64,000 bases of DNA, taken from the NCBI GenBank assembly GCA_963761325.1, contig CAVXGZ010000008.1, forward strand, positions 744,001-808,000, read 5' to 3'. Shown piece after piece: positions 17,556 through 24,730 of the stretch (positions are counted from its first letter, which is position 1; every line of letters starts with the position of its first letter). This DNA comes from Streptantibioticus_C sp963761325. GTDB lineage: Bacteria > Actinomycetota > Actinomycetes > Streptomycetales > Streptomycetaceae. Under the pieces are notes generated by a model. It was not told the origin of the DNA and did no database searches. It saw only the letters and a program-made list of their open reading frames with translations. The translations under genes were made by a program, and so were the position numbers.

Positions 17556-18649
17556 CCGTCCGCATCACCGGCCTGCGCAAGTCCTACGGCGACAACCAGG
17601 TCCTGCGCGGCGTCGACCTCGCTGTCGAGGAGGGCTCGCTGACCGCAGTACTGGGATCGTCCGGCAGCGGCAAGACGACCCTGCTGCGGGTCCTCGCCGG
17701 GTTCGAACGCGCCGACGCCGGCGCCGTCCACCTCGGCGGAACGCTCGCCGACGACGGCCGGCGCTCGCTCGCCCCGGAACAGCGGCGGATCGGCTACGTG
17801 CCGCAGGACGGCGCCCTCTTCCCGCACCTGACGGTGCGCGGCAACATCGGCTTCGCCCTCACCCGCGCACAGCGCCGCGGCGCGAAGGTCGACCGGCTGC
17901 TGGAGATGACCGGGCTGGACGGGCTGGACGCGCGCTACCCGCACGAACTGTCCGGCGGTCAGCAGCAGCGGGTGGCGCTGGCCCGCGCCCTGGCCCACGA
18001 ACCGACCGTCGTCCTGCTGGACGAGCCCTTCTCCGCGCTCGACGCGACCCTCCGGGCCAGCGTCCGCGCGGAGATCCTCGGCGTGCTGCGCGCCGCCCGG
18101 TCGACCGCCGTCCTGGTCACCCACGACCAGGACGAGGCCCTGTCCATGGCCGACCGGGTGGCCGTGCTGCGGGACGGCGTGATCGTGCAGCACGGCAGCC
18201 CCTACGACCTCTACACCACCCCGGTCGACCAGCGGCTGGCGCGATTCATCGGCGAGGCGAATTTGGTCGGCGGCACCCTCACCGGCACCGGACAGGTGGA
18301 CGCCGGCCCACTCGGCGTGCTCGCCCTGCACCCGGACGTCACCCGGCAGGACACCGGTACCCGCCCGGGCGCCTGCACGGTGCTGATCCGCCCCGAGCAG
18401 TTCGCCGTCGCCGACTCGGGGTCCGGCCACGTCGTGAGCGCGCGCGTCGAGCGCACCGAGTACTTCGGCCACGACATGATGCTGACCATTCGCCCCCACC
18501 ACCCCGACGAACGACTGCCCGAACTCCTCAGCCTCCGGCTGTCCGAAGGCGTTCGCCCCACCGTCGGCGACACGGTCGACATCACCGTCCACGGCCCGGT
18601 CATCGCCTGGTCCGACGCGTCAGCCCCCGCCATGGACCCCGTTCCCTAG
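17552..18649 (+). CDS. Iron(III) ABC transporter ATP-binding protein (FbpC-like)
   Basis: Walker A GSSGSGKTT, signature LSGGQQQR, Walker B VVLLDEPFSALD and switch His (LVTHDQDEA), followed by a C-terminal TOBE-like region (VLIRPEQFAV). 365 aa. ATG 17552 overlaps the permease stop, and GGAGGAG precedes it. Completes the iron operon 14908-18649. Confidence 0.92.
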   Translation: MTVRITGLRKSYGDNQVLRGVDLAVEEGSLTAVLGSSGSGKTTLLRVLAGFERADAGAVHLGGTLADDGRRSLAPEQRRIGYVPQDGALFPHLTVRGNIGFALTRAQRRGAKVDRLLEMTGLDGLDARYPHELSGGQQQRVALARALAHEPTVVLLDEPFSALDATLRASVRAEILGVLRAARSTAVLVTHDQDEALSMADRVAVLRDGVIVQHGSPYDLYTTPVDQRLARFIGEANLVGGTLTGTGQVDAGPLGVLALHPDVTRQDTGTRPGACTVLIRPEQFAVADSGSGHVVSARVERTEYFGHDMMLTIRPHHPDERLPELLSLRLSEGVRPTVGDTVDITVHGPVIAWSDASAPAMDPVP

Positions 18650-18870
18650 CGCCGACTCCCCCGGGACCGCCGAGGTGACCGCGGTGTCGCGGATGGGCTC
18701 GGCGCGCTGATCTGTCGGGGTCGGATCAGCCAGGCATTCGTGCGTTCCGACTCGACCGCGGGACGGAGAGGCGTGCGCGGGATCTCGGTCGGGCGTGGGC
18801 GGACGCCGAAGCGCCGGGCGAAAGCCGTTGCACGGCACGGCGGTTGGGAGTCCGGTCGCCCACGGCGGGC

Positions 18871-19290
18871 TCAGTCGCAGGCGCCACTGCCGCTGTAGCA
18901 GGGGGCACGCTGGACGGTGGGGACCGGTGCGGGGGCGGGGTGGGTCAGGCCGTAGTGGTGCCGGGCGAGCACGAGCAGCACGCCGAGCGTCGCGGCGGCG
19001 AGGAACTGCGAGACCGCTGTCCACGACGCACGGACGAGCGCGGCGAGCGCGGCGAGGACCAGCACGGCGACGAGGACGCGCTCGGTCCACGCGATACTCG
19101 CCAGCGTCGCCGCGTCGGTCTGCGCCGAGGCCGGCGCGGACCACATCCGCGCACCGTGCGTGAAGGCCGTCGACACGAACACCCACGCCTCGACCAGCAG
19201 CAGCACGATGCCGCTGCCGAGGTCGACGGCCGTCCTGTCCGGCCGACGCCGTTCGCTCCGGGACGGAGGGCCGGAGACCGCATACGCCAT
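18871..19290 (-). CDS. Small membrane protein (possibly DUF6234-like)
   Basis: 139 aa with three hydrophobic segments: about 25-44 (GIVLLLVEAWVFVSTAF), 72-90 (VLVAVLVLAALAALV) and 97-113 (FLAAATLGVLLVLA), ending in a short Cys-containing tail CYSGSGACD. This pattern resembles a streptomycete family of uncharacterised three-helix membrane proteins (tentatively DUF6234). ATG 19290; ribosome site weak. No neighbours in an operon. Function unknown. Confidence 0.6.
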   Translation of the reverse strand: MAYAVSGPPSRSERRRPDRTAVDLGSGIVLLLVEAWVFVSTAFTHGARMWSAPASAQTDAATLASIAWTERVLVAVLVLAALAALVRASWTAVSQFLAAATLGVLLVLARHHYGLTHPAPAPVPTVQRAPCYSGSGACD

Positions 19291-19407
19291 GGCGCCATCA
19301 TGTCGTACCTGAAGCCTTATCAGACAGATTGCGGGTGACCGTTCGACGGCAGGCCCTCCGGCGAAGGGGCCCACGCCGTGGGAGGCCACCGGTAGGCTCC
19401 GGAGATC

Positions 19408-19989
19408 GTGGACGAACTCGGGGATGGCAGACGGCGGTTCGGGAGCCGGCGGCGTTGGACCGTCGTGGCCGCGGTCGTGGTGATCGCGGTGGGGGCGGTA
19501 GCGGAGTGGGAACTGCGGCCTCGGTTCCCGGAGACGGACAGCCGGGCGTGCGTCGGCAGCACCGTGCCGATCGAGCAGCAGGCGCAGGCCCTGCACCTCG
19601 TACTGCCGAGGCACGTCACGCAGTGGCACTACGACACGTCCCGATTCGACCCGTCCACCAGGCAGTCGGTCACGGCCCCGGCGCGCCCCCTGCTGAGGAT
19701 GGAGTTCCGCGCGGGAAACGGGGACATCCTGGCCTGGCTGAAGGCCGACGGCCTCCCGACGCCGGCCCCGTACAGCCAGACGCACGGGTCGCAGGACGTG
19801 GCGTCGGGACCCGCCTGCGGGATCCTGGAGGACGGATTCTCGGACTGGAGCGTCTCCACCCTGTGCACGCCGAACGCCCAAGCCCTCCCGCACGCCATCC
19901 GCACCACCGTCGACTCCGACCTGGGCAGGCGCCCGGACCCGGTGGTCTTCATGGAGGTCGACCAGGTCGCCAACTGCTCGGTGGAGTAA
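19408..19989 (+). CDS. Membrane-anchored hypothetical protein
   Basis: 193 aa: a basic N-terminus (RRRFGSRRRW), one transmembrane helix at about 18-33 (VVAAVVVIAVGAVAEW), then an extracytoplasmic domain with four cysteines (48, 134, 155, 190) that could form disulfides. I recognise no family. GTG 19408 has GGAG just upstream. Codon use is normal for the host. Confidence 0.6.
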   Translation: MDELGDGRRRFGSRRRWTVVAAVVVIAVGAVAEWELRPRFPETDSRACVGSTVPIEQQAQALHLVLPRHVTQWHYDTSRFDPSTRQSVTAPARPLLRMEFRAGNGDILAWLKADGLPTPAPYSQTHGSQDVASGPACGILEDGFSDWSVSTLCTPNAQALPHAIRTTVDSDLGRRPDPVVFMEVDQVANCSVE

Positions 19990-20148
19990 GGGACACCCCC
20001 GCGGCCAACGGGTAGCGCTGGCGGCCCGGTCTTCTCCGGCGACCTGCCGCAACTGCGGCTCGGAGCGGATCCACAGCCCTTGCGCGGTCAGCCGGGTCCG
20101 CTCGTGTCCGTCAACGTTGATGTCATTTGGTGGTGTCAAAACCCGGCG

Positions 20149-20325
20149 TCAGTCGTCAATGCCATTGATCGACGGCTGTCGTGATTCGGGCACGGGGACA
20201 CCGAGCCGGAGGGCTTCCATCACGTCGACGGCCGGCTTGAGGGCAAATCCTGTAGCGCTGCGGATAACTCTGACAGCTTGTATGCGCTGGTCCGCGTGAA
20301 TGAGCGCGATCACCTCCGCCCTCAC
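20149..20325 (-). CDS. Small ribosomal L7/L12-CTD-like protein
   Basis: A 58-aa reading frame too short for usual gene lists. It reads VIRSATGFALKPAVDVMEAL, resembling the L7/L12 C-terminal motif (VxxxTGxxLKxAKDxV) found in small actinomycete proteins. GTG 20325; no strong ribosome site; the frame stays open a little further upstream without a better start. Could be a genuine microprotein or a fragment, since the surrounding patch is full of decayed elements. Confidence 0.42.
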   Translation of the reverse strand: MRAEVIALIHADQRIQAVRVIRSATGFALKPAVDVMEALRLGVPVPESRQPSINGIDD

Positions 20326-20469
20326 CTCGGCAGGCAGCCACAGGTCCTGCGTTGCACCACTCCCAGATCCGCACTATCGCTCCCCCTACCGATGCAGGCC
20401 CGGCGTCCCCCATCCTGACAAGCGGGAGGGTACCCACGAGCCCAAGTTTGGAAGATTGAGTCTGCCCTC

Positions 20470-20700
20470 CTCAGCCGACCTGCGGAATTGCATCGTCCAG
20501 GTCTGCCTCACGAGACCGATCCTGGTACTCGCCGACCGCGCGTACCAGGGTGCCGGCGTCACCGTCCACGCCTCTTCACCGCGACACCCGGACGTCGAAG
20601 CTGCCGCTGACGGAGCGGAGGAAACGGGCGAACGATCCGCTCAAACCTGGCGTCCGCAGACGGGCCGGCGAACGTGGGCAAAGGCGACGGCGGCACCTTA
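20470..20700 (+). pseudogene. Decayed IS5-type DDE transposase fragment (left)
   Basis: One frame reads CLTRPILVLADRAYQGAG, the canonical second-Asp DDE motif of IS5-family transposases (LADRAYQGAG). After about 20 codons the match shifts frame (LTERRKRAND) and then fades out. No start, no intact ends. The 20326-20722 gap holds this remnant and nothing else I can support. Confidence 0.6.
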
Positions 20701-20722
20701 GGAACAAGCAGCCAAACGTGCC

Positions 20723-21394
20723 GTGAAGCTCGCCTTCGGTGACTACTACACCGTTGAAAAGGCCACTTTCTACACCGGCGGGCCGAACGGAAGCGGCACG
20801 GTGATGGCTTCACTCGCGAACGGCTACGTGAATATCAGCTGGCCATCGCAGGAAAACTTTAATGCCAGTCTCAACCTCTCCAGCGAAACCGCCAGAAACG
20901 GCTATCCAATCGATGGAGCATCGAAAGCGCCTCTCAATAAAAAAGATGCGAAGACGATAGCCATGGATTACGCAAGAGTACATACCCCGTGGGCGATCGC
21001 GAACGCCACGGTGACAGTCAATGGCGCAGGAGGGCCGAATAACTCTTTGGGCTGGATGGTGACCTGGCGCCGGACTCGAGAGGGAGTCCTCATGCCGATG
21101 CGGCTCGACATAGAGATCAACCGCATGGGCAGGATATCCGAAATGGTTGAACGGCGCGTAGCAGATCCGCATCTGCCCTCCGCAAGGCTATCGCGGGATG
21201 CAGCCTTTAATGTGTTGACACGGGTGAATAAAATCCATGGAAGGATCTTGGAGAAATCTGCTCTACTTCTTGCAGAAAAAAGAAGGGGACATTGGACTCC
21301 CGAATGGCTCATGAGCCTGCAACTGCAAGATACAACGGTCACTGGCTATATTGATGCCGTTACGGGAAAGATGGTATCCATAAGAACCAGCTAG
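20723..21394 (+). CDS. Orphan protein of foreign composition, possibly truncated
   Basis: 223 aa from GTG 20723; the frame is open only 8 codons further up, to a TAG. Local GC is about 52%, against more than 70% around it, and codon use is unlike the neighbours. No signal peptide. The C-terminus (GYIDAVTGKMVSI) resembles the end of a PepSY-like repeat, and the beginning (VKLAFGDYYTVEKATFY) looks like the middle of a longer extracellular protein, so the gene may have lost its 5' part. Flanked on both sides by IS5-type remnants. Function unknown. Confidence 0.5.
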   Translation: MKLAFGDYYTVEKATFYTGGPNGSGTVMASLANGYVNISWPSQENFNASLNLSSETARNGYPIDGASKAPLNKKDAKTIAMDYARVHTPWAIANATVTVNGAGGPNNSLGWMVTWRRTREGVLMPMRLDIEINRMGRISEMVERRVADPHLPSARLSRDAAFNVLTRVNKIHGRILEKSALLLAEKRRGHWTPEWLMSLQLQDTTVTGYIDAVTGKMVSIRTS

Positions 21395-21530
21395 CGCCGA
21401 TCCGGCGTGTGGAGCATCGGGCTCGCTGTAACAGTCGCCGGGACACTTCAACTGTGCGAAGGCGCGTTCGCCCAGAGCCCTCAGCCGAGCATGTTCGCAG
21501 TTGAGTTCGGCGAAGCTCTCGGGGTGGTTG
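21392..21530 (-). pseudogene. Decayed IS5-type DDE transposase fragment (right)
   Basis: On the minus strand one frame reads LNCEHARLRALGERAFAQLK and, after a frameshift, RLLQRARCSTRRIG. Both are C-terminal landmarks of IS5-type transposases (HARLRAPGERAFAQLK, then RLLRQARCSTRRIG in intact relatives as I recall them). It opposes the left fragment in orientation, so the orphan gene between them is bracketed by inverted IS debris. The 21395-21916 gap also holds a terminator, a tRNA piece and a short reading frame listed separately. Confidence 0.6.
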
Positions 21531-21583
21531 CCGTGCTGGCTTCCGCCCAGAGCCCCCGCCAACCGCCAAGGCCGGGAACCACG

Positions 21584-21614
21584 AAGCCCCGAATCATCAT
21601 CCGGTTCGGGGCTT
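21584..21614. terminator. Rho-independent-type hairpin
   Basis: Perfect 10-bp stem AAGCCCCGAA / TTCGGGGCTT, 11-nt loop, with extra T residues on the plus strand. It can end plus-strand transcripts. On the minus strand it follows the tRNA-like 3' end by 20 nt, the usual place for a tRNA terminator. Confidence 0.75.
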
Positions 21615-21633
21615 TTGCCTGGCCAAACCCAGA

Positions 21634-21680
21634 GCACCCCTGTCGGGTTCAAACCGACGACCCCCGCTTTACAAGAGTGG
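21634..21680 (-). other. tRNA-Thr(UGU) 3'-half remnant, candidate attachment site
   Basis: Reads as the 3' half of a tRNA on the minus strand: anticodon arm 21664-21680 with loop CTTGTAA (anticodon TGT; stem has one A-C mismatch), variable loop, a perfect T arm GTCGG-TTTGAAC-CCGAC (21642-21658), then a 7-nt acceptor strand. No D arm or 5' acceptor strand lies upstream, so it is not a functional tRNA. Such 3' halves are what tRNA-targeting integrases leave behind. Confidence 0.6.
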
Positions 21681-21854
21681 CAGGGGTAGGGCGCCGCTGA
21701 CCTTCGAGGTCATGAGCTGGGCGAACTCGTGGAGTCGTGGCCGTGGGCCGCCCTTGTTGACCGTGGCCGACCGCTGGATCTGGCGCGCTAGGAGCACGTT
21801 TGCCTCTTCGTCCCAACCAATCGGTAGGTGGGTAAGTCCCACACCCACCGCCAA
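21669..21854 (-). CDS. Short reading frame ending inside the tRNA remnant
   Basis: A 61-codon frame (TTG 21854) with protein-like composition: LPIGWDEEANVLLARQIQRS, then RLHEFAQLMTSKV. Its TAA stop is the TTGTAA of the tRNA anticodon loop. Integrase genes often end next to their attachment site, so this could be the tail of a lost recombinase, but I see no Arg-His-Arg-Tyr motif. Low confidence that it is expressed. Confidence 0.25.
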   Translation of the reverse strand: MAVGVGLTHLPIGWDEEANVLLARQIQRSATVNKGGPRPRLHEFAQLMTSKVSGALPLPLL

Positions 21855-21856
21855 CA

Positions 21857-21885
21857 GCCCCTGAACTGGCGCAACGTTCAGGGGC
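21857..21885. terminator. Hairpin downstream of the HKVSDS-repeat gene
   Basis: Perfect 10-bp stem GCCCCTGAAC / GTTCAGGGGC, 9-nt loop, starting 31 nt past the stop of the repeat-protein gene on the minus strand. No T-run. Confidence 0.6.
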
Positions 21886-21916
21886 CGTCACCCTCGGCGG
21901 GGTCTGTCACTCGCCG

Positions 21917-22498
21917 TCATCCCAGCAGTGACCGGTGCTTCTTGTGGCTGTCGCTGACCTTGGAGGCGTGGCCGATCTTGTGGCTGTCGCTGACCTTAGG
22001 GGCCACCTTGTGGCTATCGCTTGCCTTGTGGCTGCCGCCGACCATAGGGGCGTTGCCCACCTTGTGGCCCTCGCTGACCTTGTGACTGTCACTGACCTTG
22101 TGGCTGTCACTGACCTTTGGGGCGTAGCCCACCTTGTGGCCGTAGCCGACCTTGTGACCGTAGCTGGCCTTGTGGCTGTCGCTGACCTTGTGCGTATTAC
22201 TGACCTTGTTCTCGTTCTTGTTGCTGTTCTCGCTCTTGTTGCTGTTGTTGATGTTGATCGTGATGCTGATGAACTCACACCGTTCCGGCTCCTCGCGCGA
22301 CGCCTTCCTCGAATCGATGTGGCCACGTTTCATATGGCCGTCGACACGCGCCTGCTCACACTTGACCGCGTTCACGCTCTGCGACTTTTTCGCGTCGTGC
22401 TTCCCCGGGTGGGAATCGGCGGCGAGCGCCATCGGGGTGCAGAGAGCCAGAACTGATACGCCACCGAGGGCGGTTGTCACTACTCGCGAAAGGCGCAT
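21917..22498 (-). CDS. Secreted low-complexity protein with HKVSDS hexapeptide repeats
   Basis: 193 aa. Signal peptide 1-26 (hydrophobic core LGGVSVLAL, cleavage after ALA). Residues 27-75 are charged with two cysteines (47, 74). Residues 77-99 are Asn/Lys/Ser-rich (ININNSNKSENSNK). Residues 100-187 are about 14 degenerate units of five or six residues around K-V-S-D-S-H, with variants VGYGHK, VGNAPM and IGHASK. His spacing could bind metal, or the stretch could be a flexible wall-associated tail; no family recognised. ATG 22498, AAAGGTGGGA upstream. An ISAs1 element ends only 70 nt upstream of the start. Confidence 0.68.
   Translation of the reverse strand: MRLSRVVTTALGGVSVLALCTPMALAADSHPGKHDAKKSQSVNAVKCEQARVDGHMKRGHIDSRKASREEPERCEFISITININNSNKSENSNKNENKVSNTHKVSDSHKASYGHKVGYGHKVGYAPKVSDSHKVSDSHKVSEGHKVGNAPMVGGSHKASDSHKVAPKVSDSHKIGHASKVSDSHKKHRSLLG
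21937..22201. repeat. 18-bp tandem repeat array
   Basis: Degenerate 18-bp units of the form CTTGTGGCTGTCGCTGAC (plus strand) coding for HKVSDS on the minus strand. Unit identity is high in the third codon positions as well, which points to recent slippage expansion. Confidence 0.7.
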
Positions 22499-22580
22499 GG
22501 GGAGAATCCCACCTTTTGAGCGCAGCGCCCGGTCCACTACCGAAGGCATCTCACTGCGGCCCGTGTACGGCAGGGCGGTT

Positions 22581-23804
22581 TCAAGTTCCTGGTAGGAGTG
22601 GGCTGTCGGTGATGCCCCAGATCCAGATGGCGTGTTCGGGTGCGTCCCGGATTGCTCGGGTGGTCTTGGCGATGTTGTCCGCTCCCAGCAGCCGGAGCCT
22701 GCCGATGGCGAGGTTCCGCAGGGCGGCCATTGCCCGCGGCGCGCTGCCGGTGTGGACGGTGGAGGCGTCTTCGGCGAACACCACGTCTCTGACATGGTGG
22801 CTGGAATTTTCGATTGCCCAGTGGCCGCGCACGTATCCGCCCAGGTCAGCGGGGCTCGCCTGGTGGGTGTCGAGGCTGGTGACGGCGTAGACCGTCTCCC
22901 GGGTCTGCCGCTTGCCGCTCTCCTGGCGGCGCCGGTGGATGCGCAGGGCCAGACGTGCTTCGGGGAAGGCGATCCCGCCCAGGTTCGCCGCGATGGCCAT
23001 GGTCTTGACCGAGCGGGATTCCCGCCGCCCGTGCCCGGCCTGGGAGATGGTGTGCGCCACGGGCACCTGTTCCCACGGCAGGGCCTTGAGCTGGGCCGAC
23101 GCGGTCGGCTGGTTTCCCTTGATCACCGCGATGTAGTGGGCGTTCTTCTCCTGGACCAGCCAGCGCGCCTGGTCCTTGACGCTGTGCAGGGCGTCGAAGG
23201 TGACCACCGTGCCGGTCAGGTCGAGAGGTTCCAGCAGTGGACGGAAGGCGGCCGTCTCGTTGGTCTTGGCCCCCACCTCCCGCTGGGCCAGGGTGACGGT
23301 GGGGGCGTGGGTGACGGCGGACAGCAGGTGCCGGTGGCGTTGCTGTCGGTGCGCGGAGCCGGACAGCGCCTTGCCGTCTACCGCGATCGCCGGCCGCGGT
23401 GCCGAGCCCGTGCCGCCGGCGTCGGTGTGGTCGTGTCCGGCCAGGTAGGCGCCGATCGCGGCGTCCAGGGCATCGCCGTCGAGGGCTGCCAGGAGCCGGG
23501 TGAGGGTGGCATGGGACGGAGCGCGTCGATGTCCGGGCAGGTGGCGGCGGATGCCGAGTTGTTCCAGCACCGTGGTGGTGGCGCGCTGTCCCCACTCAGT
23601 GATCTCGGTGACGGTCCGGGCGCCGGAGACGACTGCGCAGGCGCAGACCAGCAGCAGGCTGACCAGGGGATACCACCGCCCGCGACGCGAACGCGGATCG
23701 GGTATGCGCCGGAGGTGGACGCGCAGACGGCCGGTGTCGTACTGGTGAAGGGGGCCCAGTTTCGCCAGGGCGGCAGGTATCAGGAAGGATGAAGCGGCAG
23801 GCAC
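22581..23804 (-). CDS. ISAs1-family transposase
   Basis: 407 aa, full length. N-terminal DDE_Tnp_1-associated domain (RIPDPRSRRGRWYPLVSLLL), then the catalytic core: first Asp in AIAVDGKALSGS, second Asp in VVTFDALHSVKDQA followed by YIAVIKGNQPT, and the Glu region GHWAIENSSHHVRDVVFAED. All typical landmarks are intact, so it may still be active. GTG 23804, GAGG at the ribosome site, both inside a long hairpin. Confidence 0.93.
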   Translation of the reverse strand: MPAASSFLIPAALAKLGPLHQYDTGRLRVHLRRIPDPRSRRGRWYPLVSLLLVCACAVVSGARTVTEITEWGQRATTTVLEQLGIRRHLPGHRRAPSHATLTRLLAALDGDALDAAIGAYLAGHDHTDAGGTGSAPRPAIAVDGKALSGSAHRQQRHRHLLSAVTHAPTVTLAQREVGAKTNETAAFRPLLEPLDLTGTVVTFDALHSVKDQARWLVQEKNAHYIAVIKGNQPTASAQLKALPWEQVPVAHTISQAGHGRRESRSVKTMAIAANLGGIAFPEARLALRIHRRRQESGKRQTRETVYAVTSLDTHQASPADLGGYVRGHWAIENSSHHVRDVVFAEDASTVHTGSAPRAMAALRNLAIGRLRLLGADNIAKTTRAIRDAPEHAIWIWGITDSPLLPGT

Positions 23805-23862
23805 GGGACCTCAACGTGATCAGCTGGCATAGACACCCTGATGATCACCGGTCTCGTGCCTG
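23798..23862. promoter_or_regulatory. Long inverted repeat masking the transposase start
   Basis: Outer arms CAGGCACGGGACC (23798-23810) and GGTCTCGTGCCTG (23850-23862) pair at 12 of 13 positions; inner arms GTGATCA / TGATCAC (23816-23822, 23842-23848) are perfect. In a transcript entering from outside the IS, the stem would bury the GTG start and its ribosome site. This is the anti-read-through arrangement known from IS10 and IS50. Confidence 0.65.
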
Positions 23863-24003
23863 TGTTGTTGCCGCGTCAACTTCCGCCGGGTACGGACGAT
23901 CTACGCGATCACGGAACTTGCAACCGCCCGGCCGACGCTAAGGGGGCTGCTGCTCCCCCGCCATCCAGCGCCTCCATCCGGAGTACCGCGTGATCAACCG
24001 GAG

Positions 24004-24030
24004 GTGCTGTACTTCGTTGCTGTACAGCAC
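24004..24030. promoter_or_regulatory. Palindrome GTGCTGTAC-N9-GTACAGCAC
   Basis: Perfect 9-bp arms; the left half is also directly repeated (TGCTGTAC). It resembles a dimeric-repressor operator. It adjoins the tRNA-Thr remnant at 24035, so it may be the orphan operator of a lost integrative element. Confidence 0.45.
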
Positions 24031-24034
24031 ACGT

Positions 24035-24063
24035 CCGACACCCGCCTTACAAGAGCGGTGCTC
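24035..24063 (-). other. Second tRNA-Thr(UGU) remnant
   Basis: Minus-strand anticodon arm CCGCT-CTTGTAA-GGCGG (24042-24058; T-G wobble closes the stem), preceded by GAGCA as in a D-stem 3' strand and followed by GTGTCG as in a variable loop. The T arm and acceptor are absent. It matches the remnant at 21658-21680 at 20 of 23 positions and has the same orientation. Confidence 0.55.
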
Positions 24064-24265
24064 CCGCGCGTGGTGACCGCAACCTCACTGGGCGGGCGTC
24101 GAGGTCCGGCCAGGCCCCGGTCTGGGTACCCACCACGCGCGATGCGCGTGACCCCGCCGATACGACCAACCGCGAAGTCGCCCCTCCACTGGGGGGGGGC
24201 GGAATGGAGCGGGAGCGGCTGTCGTTTTCCCTTGCGGCAGGTATCGGAGCAGCAGGAGGCACAGC

Positions 24266-24673
24266 GTGCGCAGCGAGGCAGAGACCGTCCGCAGGATCCT
24301 CGAGGAGTTCGGCGGTACGTGGGCGGTCGTGGGTCTCTCGTCGAACCAGCGGCGGGCCGCCTACGAAGTGGCGGAGGTCCTGCAGCGCTATGGCAAGCGG
24401 ATCGTCCCCGTGCACCCGAAGGCGGAGACGGTGCACGGGGAGCAGGGCTATCCGTCCCTTGACGCCATTCCTTTCGAAGTCGACGTGGTGGACGTCTTCG
24501 TCAACTCCGAGCTGGCGGGATCGGTGGCGGACGAGGCGGTCGCGATCGGCGCCAAGGCGGTCTGGTTCCAGCTGGGCGTGATCGACGAGGCCGCGTACGA
24601 CCGCACCCGCGCTGCCGGCCTGGAGATGGTCATGGACCGCTGCCCGGCGATCGAGATACCCGCGCTGGGCTGA
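24266..24673 (+). CDS. CoA-binding (YccU-like) domain protein
   Basis: 135-aa Rossmann-fold CoA-binding protein of the YccU type: WAVVGLSSNQRRAAYEVAEVLQ is the nucleotide loop, followed by GKRIVPVHPKA and VVDVFVNSE. The C-terminal GAKAVWFQLGVIDEAA and VMDRCPAIE are standard. GTG 24266 with GGAGG 7 nt upstream. Cellular role unclear for the family; monocistronic here. Confidence 0.9.
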   Translation: MRSEAETVRRILEEFGGTWAVVGLSSNQRRAAYEVAEVLQRYGKRIVPVHPKAETVHGEQGYPSLDAIPFEVDVVDVFVNSELAGSVADEAVAIGAKAVWFQLGVIDEAAYDRTRAAGLEMVMDRCPAIEIPALG

Positions 24674-24730
24674 GCCGGCCCGGGGGACGGCACCTGACGC
24701 GGGCGGCGGTCTGCCGATAGCGTGCGCGGC

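Larger units (their letters stand above)
22568..23934 (-). mobile_element. Insertion sequence, ISAs1 family
   Basis: Complete element of about 1367 bp with one transposase. Terminal inverted repeats: left 22568-22589 (CGGCAGGGCGGTTTCAAGTT...) and right 23913-23934, matching at 20 of 22 positions. The transposase stop codon lies inside the left repeat. I see no convincing 8-10 bp target duplication, so the insertion may be old or the ends off by a few bases. It sits directly upstream of the HKVSDS-repeat gene, in the same transcription direction. Confidence 0.85.
23935..24265. other. Gene-free gap with a palindrome, a tRNA remnant and a G tract
   Basis: No supported gene. Contents: the 9-bp palindrome at 24004-24030, the tRNA piece at 24035-24063, an 11-bp inverted repeat CGCGCGTGGTG (24065-24075) / CACCACGCGCG (24131-24141), and a run of nine G residues near 24191-24199. 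Confidence 0.6.

Noticed and set aside
20001..20139. Minus-strand stretch reading NVDGHERTRLTAQGLWIRSE
   Set aside because: Looks faintly protein-like and could be a transposase or plasmid-gene remnant, but I recognise no motif and the frame continues antisense through the next gene.
21634..21680. Functional tRNA-Thr gene
   Set aside because: No D arm or 5' acceptor strand upstream, and the anticodon stem has a mismatch; only a 3'-half remnant is supported.
21937..22201. CRISPR array
   Set aside because: Periodic 18-bp units have no spacers and lie inside a reading frame with a signal peptide; they are coding tandem repeats.
22563..23944. Target-site duplication flanking the ISAs1 element
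   Set aside because: Flanks GTGTA and ACGCTA do not match over 8-10 bp.
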